Shown here in pieces: positions 60,702-64,000 of a stretch of DNA of 64,000 bases (position 1 is the first letter of the stretch; every line of letters starts with the position of its first letter). The notes under the pieces were generated by a model that had not been told where the DNA came from, did not search any database, and worked only from the letters and a program-made list of their open reading frames with translations. This DNA comes from Actinomycetota bacterium (GTDB taxonomy: Bacteria > Actinomycetota > UBA4738 > HRBIN12). The position numbers were made by a program, and so were the translations under genes. The stretch is from the NCBI GenBank assembly GCA_040881665.1, contig JBBECT010000005.1:650138-714137 (forward strand), given 5' to 3'.

Positions 60702-61904
60702 ATGAACATCCACGAGTACCAGGCGAAGGAGCTGCTGAAGGCCTACGGGGTTCCCGTGCCGCCCGGCGAGGTGGCCTACTCCGGCAAGGCCGCGGTTCGC
60801 GTGGCGGAGGAGATCGGCGGCAACCGCTGGGTCGTGAAGGCGCAGGTGCACGCGGGCGGGCGCGGCAAGGCCGGCGGGGTCCGGCTTGCCGACACGCCTG
60901 CCGACATCCGGGCGTTCACCGACGCGATGATCGGTCATCGCCTGGTGACCGTGCAGACCGGCGAGCAGGGCCAGCTGATCCAGCGCGTCCTGATCGAGCG
61001 GGCGACGAAGATCGAGCGCGAGATCTACCTCGGGCTCGTGATCGACCGCGTGAGCCAGCGGATCGTCGTGATCGCCTCCGGTGAGGGCGGCGTCGACATC
61101 GAACAGATCGCCTCCGAGCACCCGGAGAAGATCCACAAGGAGGTCGTCGACCCGGCGACCGGACTGCTCGACTTCCAGTGTCGCAAGCTCGCGATGGCGA
61201 TCGGACTCCAGCACCGCATGAGCCCGTTCGTCAAGATCGTGAAGCAGTTCTACCGGCTGTTCCGCGACAAGGACGTCCTGCAGGCCGAGATCAATCCGCT
61301 CGTGGTGACCGAGGATGGCGACCTGATCGCGCTCGACTGCAAGATCGGGTTCGACGACAACTCGCTGTTCCGTCAGGGCGAGGTCGCGGAACTGCGTGAC
61401 TTCGACGAGGAGGACCCGAAGGAGGTCGAGGCGAGCGGTCACGACCTCAACTACATCGCGCTCGACGGCGACGTGGGCTGCATCGTCAACGGCGCGGGCC
61501 TGGCGATGGGAACGATGGACGCGATCGCGCACCACGGCGGGCGTCCGGCGAACTTCCTCGACGTCGGCGGCGGCGCGAGCCCGGAGAAGATCGCGAACGC
61601 GTTCCGCATCGTGCTGAAGGACCCGGACGTGAAGGTGATCCTCGTGAACATCTTCGCGGGGATCAACCGATGCGACTGGATCGCGACCGGAGTCGTCCAG
61701 GCCTCCAAGGACCAGGAGATCGACGTGCCCGTGATCGTCCGTCTCGCGGGGACCAACGTCGAGGAGGGGCGGAAGATCCTCGACGACAGCAGGATGTCAC
61801 TGATCCAGGCGGCCGACCTGGACGAGGCGGCCCGCAAGGCCGTCGACGCGGTCGCGACCGCCGGGCCCCGCCGCGCACCCGCCCCGGAAGGAGCACCGGC
61901 ATGA
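60702..61904 (+). CDS. mtkA: Malate-CoA ligase beta subunit (SucC-like)
   Basis: The 400-residue protein has an ATP-grasp domain (1-240: MNIHEYQAKELLKAYGVPVP, KAQVHAGGRGKAGGVRL, EINPLVV) and a CoA-ligase domain (250-380: VNGAGLAMGTMDAI, FLDVGGGASPEKI, NIFAGINRCDWIA). Alone it could be the beta subunit of succinyl-CoA synthetase. Directly after malyl-CoA lyase it is more likely the malate thiokinase subunit that makes malyl-CoA from malate, CoA and ATP. The ATG follows the lyase by 25 bp. Its stop overlaps mtkB (ATGA). Confidence 0.82.
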   Translation: MNIHEYQAKELLKAYGVPVPPGEVAYSGKAAVRVAEEIGGNRWVVKAQVHAGGRGKAGGVRLADTPADIRAFTDAMIGHRLVTVQTGEQGQLIQRVLIERATKIEREIYLGLVIDRVSQRIVVIASGEGGVDIEQIASEHPEKIHKEVVDPATGLLDFQCRKLAMAIGLQHRMSPFVKIVKQFYRLFRDKDVLQAEINPLVVTEDGDLIALDCKIGFDDNSLFRQGEVAELRDFDEEDPKEVEASGHDLNYIALDGDVGCIVNGAGLAMGTMDAIAHHGGRPANFLDVGGGASPEKIANAFRIVLKDPDVKVILVNIFAGINRCDWIATGVVQASKDQEIDVPVIVRLAGTNVEEGRKILDDSRMSLIQAADLDEAARKAVDAVATAGPRRAPAPEGAPA

Positions 61905-62812
61905 GCGTGTTCGTCGACAAGCACTCGAAGGTCGTGATCCAGGGCTTCACCGGCCAGCACGCGACGTTCCACGCGCAGGAGGCGATGGAGCACGGCACGC
62001 AGGTCGTCGGCGGCGTCACGCCCGGCAAAGGCGGCACCACCCACCTGGGGCTGCCGGTGTTTAACAGCGTTGCCGAAGCCGTCCGGGAGACCGGGGCCTC
62101 GGTGTCGGGGGTGTTCGTTCCTCCGCAGGTCGCGGTCGACTCGCTGCTCGAGGCGATCGAGGCCGGGATCGAGATCGCGGTCATCATCGCCGACGGCGTG
62201 CCGGTGCAGGACATGGTGCGCACCAAGCGCTATCTCACCGGCCGGAACACGACGATCATCGGCCCGAACTCCCCCGGGATCATCACGCCGGGCGAGTGCA
62301 AGGTCGGGATCATGCCCAGCCACATCTATTCCAAGGGGCGCGTCGGGGTCGTGTCGCGCTCGGGGACGCTGAACTACGAGGCCGTCTCGCAGATGACCAA
62401 GCTCGGACTCGGACAGTCGAGCTGCGTCGGCATCGGCGGCGACCCGGTCAACGGCACCGACTTCAAGACCGTGTTGCAGGCTTTCGAGAACGACGACGAC
62501 ACCGACATCGTCGTGATGATCGGCGAGATCGGTGGTCAGCAGGAGGTCGAGGCGGCTGCGTGGGCAGCGCAGTACATGACCAAACCGCTCGTCTGCTTCA
62601 TCGCGGGCGTGTCGGCGCCGCGCGGTCGCCGCATGGGGCATGCGGGCGCCGTGATCTCCGGAGACTCCGACACCGCGCAGGCCAAGCTCGACGCGATCGA
62701 GGCCCTCGGCCACCACACGGTGCGCAACCCCGCCGAGATCGGTGAGACGGTCGCGAAGGCGGTCGCCGAGTCGGGGGTCGGGCTCGGCGACGGCTCCCGC
62801 ACGGGTGCCTGA
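61901..62812 (+). CDS. mtkB: Malate-CoA ligase alpha subunit (SucD-like)
   Basis: The 303-residue protein has the CoA-binding Rossmann domain ([35 protein letters not shown]) and the ligase domain with the phosphorylated His247 in [37 protein letters not shown] and [13 protein letters not shown] are shared by SucD and MtkB. As with mtkA, the assignment to malate rather than succinate rests on the gene neighbours. The start overlaps the mtkA stop, as expected for subunits made in equal amounts. Confidence 0.82.
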   Translation: MSVFVDKHSKVVIQGFTGQHATFHAQEAMEHGTQVVGGVTPGKGGTTHLGLPVFNSVAEAVRETGASVSGVFVPPQVAVDSLLEAIEAGIEIAVIIADGVPVQDMVRTKRYLTGRNTTIIGPNSPGIITPGECKVGIMPSHIYSKGRVGVVSRSGTLNYEAVSQMTKLGLGQSSCVGIGGDPVNGTDFKTVLQAFENDDDTDIVVMIGEIGGQQEVEAAAWAAQYMTKPLVCFIAGVSAPRGRRMGHAGAVISGDSDTAQAKLDAIEALGHHTVRNPAEIGETVAKAVAESGVGLGDGSRTGA

Positions 62813-62891
62813 GATGCTCGAGGTCCCGCTCTCCGATCCCGGCTGAACGGAGGTCGACACCGACCCGGACGGTCCGCCATCATGGCGAGTG

Positions 62892-64000
62892 ATGCGAACC
62901 CCCCAACGGCTCCTCCTGGTCTGCCTGACCTTCGGCGTCCTCGCTGCGGGCCTGTCGGGTGGCACAGCCGGCGCCGCGAGCACGGTGGTGCTGGTCGGCC
63001 CTGTCACGATCTCCCCGGGGGTCGAGTTCACTCGCTACGACGTCGTGCAGAGCGACGGGACGAAGGCCAAGGTCCACGTACTCGAGATCGACCCGTCGAC
63101 CTCCGCCACGATCGACGTCGGCTACTCGAAACCCAAGCTCCCGGGCAAGGACTACCTGAGCTCCTGGGGTCCAGCACAAGGGGCGGTTGCCGCGATCAAC
63201 GGGGACTACAGCACGAATGACCGCCCGGACCACCTCTACGTCCAAGACGGCGCCCTGTGGCAGACCGGACCTCGTAAAGGCTCGGCCTTCGGGATGCGAC
63301 AGGACGAGTCGGCCGCCTACGCGATCGACCCGAAGATCCGCGTCTCGATGGAGACCGAAACCCACACCTCGGTGATCAAGCGGTGGAACAGCGGTGCCCC
63401 GGCGAAGTCGGAGATCGCCGGATATTCTCCGGAGGGCGGGTCGATCGAGGATCCGCCGGGCAGGGCGTGTTCCGCGCGACTGGCCCCCGTCGCCGGTTCG
63501 TTCCGCTGGGCGAGGGCCCGCAAGGGAACACTCACGAACTACACGGTTCAGGCCCGTCGGTGCAGGGCGGATCCGCTCCCGGAGAAGAACAAGGTCGTGA
63601 TCACCTCGCGCCGAGGACCGGCGAGCCTGCAGGCCGTGATCAAGGCGCTCGACAAGGGTGAGACGGTCACGATCCGAACCGCGTACGGCATGCCCGGAAC
63701 GGTCGACGCGATCGGCGGCCAGCCCGTCCTGCTGCGCGAGGGGACGATCCCGACGTTCACGTCGTGCACGAACAACAGCACCCTGTACTGCAAGCACAAC
63801 CGGACCGCCGTCGGGTTCAACCAAGCATGCGCGGAGCGGACGCCTGGCTGCCGCGTGTACTACGTCGTCGTGGACTCACGCCTGAACGGCTGGTCGAGCG
63901 GTATGAACCCGTCGCAGCTCGCGCAGTTCTTCAGGGATGACCTCGGCGCTTGGGGCGCGGTGAATCTCGACGGCGGCGGTTCTTCGGAGATGTGGGTCCA
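62892..64000 (+). CDS. Secreted phosphodiester glycosidase (NAGPA/DUF2233 domain), 3' end cut by the window
   Basis: An open frame runs from the ATG at 62892 to the window end, at least 369 residues, with no stop. It starts with a signal peptide (MRTPQRLLLVCLTFGVLAAG, cleavage near GAAS). GAVAAINGDYSTNDRPDHLYV and the closing GAVNLDGGGSSEMWV are hallmark segments of the phosphodiester glycosidase (NAGPA-like, DUF2233) domain, which removes sugars attached by phosphodiester bonds. In actinobacteria such proteins are secreted and may act on cell-wall polymers. Several cysteines in the middle may form disulfides. Confidence 0.82.
   Translation, partial: MRTPQRLLLVCLTFGVLAAGLSGGTAGAASTVVLVGPVTISPGVEFTRYDVVQSDGTKAKVHVLEIDPSTSATIDVGYSKPKLPGKDYLSSWGPAQGAVAAINGDYSTNDRPDHLYVQDGALWQTGPRKGSAFGMRQDESAAYAIDPKIRVSMETETHTSVIKRWNSGAPAKSEIAGYSPEGGSIEDPPGRACSARLAPVAGSFRWARARKGTLTNYTVQARRCRADPLPEKNKVVITSRRGPASLQAVIKALDKGETVTIRTAYGMPGTVDAIGGQPVLLREGTIPTFTSCTNNSTLYCKHNRTAVGFNQACAERTPGCRVYYVVVDSRLNGWSSGMNPSQLAQFFRDDLGAWGAVNLDGGGSSEMWV

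Noticed and set aside
60702-62812. Simple annotation as TCA-cycle succinyl-CoA synthetase (sucCD)
   Set aside because: Sequence alone allows it, but the position directly after malyl-CoA lyase and a glyoxylate aminotransferase favours malate-CoA ligase. The doubt is kept in the confidence values.
1-64000. tRNA, rRNA, CRISPR, transposase, integrase or attachment sites
   Set aside because: I looked for these at gene ends and in all gaps and saw no convincing candidate. Gaps are short and the gene content is that of an ordinary chromosome.

Overview
The window comes from a high-GC bacterium with an actinobacterial gene complement. Markers are the MSMEG_4193-type phosphatase/DUF3090/SCO1664 trio, a split MutT1-like pair beside polyphosphate kinase, PHO boxes of the Streptomyces type, Flp/Tad pilus genes without a secretin, many GTG starts and frequent leaderless promoters. 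A deep-branching or uncultured actinomycetote is the best guess; the class cannot be read from the sequence. No tRNA, rRNA, CRISPR array, insertion sequence or phage gene was seen. Coding density is very high and most genes overlap or nearly touch.

Layout. 1-2958: a secreted lysozyme-fold protein behind a structured leader, a receiver-like protein, CorA and a GNAT acetyltransferase. 2931-13850: a phosphate island. On the minus strand pstS-pstC-pstA-pstB-phoU-phoB is followed by ppk-CHAD-NUDIX-SixA, with phoR divergent from pstS. Arrays of 11-bp direct repeats (PHO boxes) stand in front of both pstS and ppk, so uptake, storage and signalling look like one regulon. 13847-23447: the conserved actinobacterial trio, an O6-alkylguanine DNA alkyltransferase, two lipoproteins, a zinc-ribbon rhomboid protease, a membrane-anchored beta-propeller, prephenate dehydratase and a DUF4012 protein.

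23567-38984: a cell-surface polysaccharide locus. A Wzz/BY-kinase fusion and a GH26-like hydrolase are on the plus strand. Facing them is an eleven-gene minus-strand operon: sugar-phosphate transferase, Alg14/Alg13-like pair, two paralogous sulfotransferases, a GT2 glycosyltransferase, a Wzy-like polymerase, two paralogous APH-fold kinases, a third sulfotransferase and a Wzx flippase. Most of these genes are coupled by 1-17 nt overlaps. The expected product is a sulfated, possibly phosphorylated, exopolysaccharide. 39222-46681: a Tad pilus operon (flp, tadE, tadG-like, cpaB, cpaE, cpaF, tadB, tadC). 46877-49545: two polytopic membrane proteins, one a GT87-type mannosyltransferase gene broken by a frameshift.

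49557-51742: three tandem NarL/LuxR response regulators without a kinase. 51849-58393: a zinc-ribbon/adenylate cyclase/ATPase/TPR signalling protein coupled to a YyaL-type protein, then a peroxiredoxin and a cyclophilin. 58581-62812: four genes that form the malyl-CoA part of the serine cycle (aminotransferase, malyl-CoA lyase, malate-CoA ligase beta and alpha), behind a promoter with a TetR-type palindrome. 62892 to the end: the start of a secreted phosphodiester glycosidase.

Two themes run across the window. One is translational coupling by GTGA, ATGA and TGATG overlaps. The other is leaderless transcription: at least eleven genes have a TANNNT -10 hexamer 6-8 nt before the start codon, and in three cases the upstream gene's stop codon is the first half of that hexamer.
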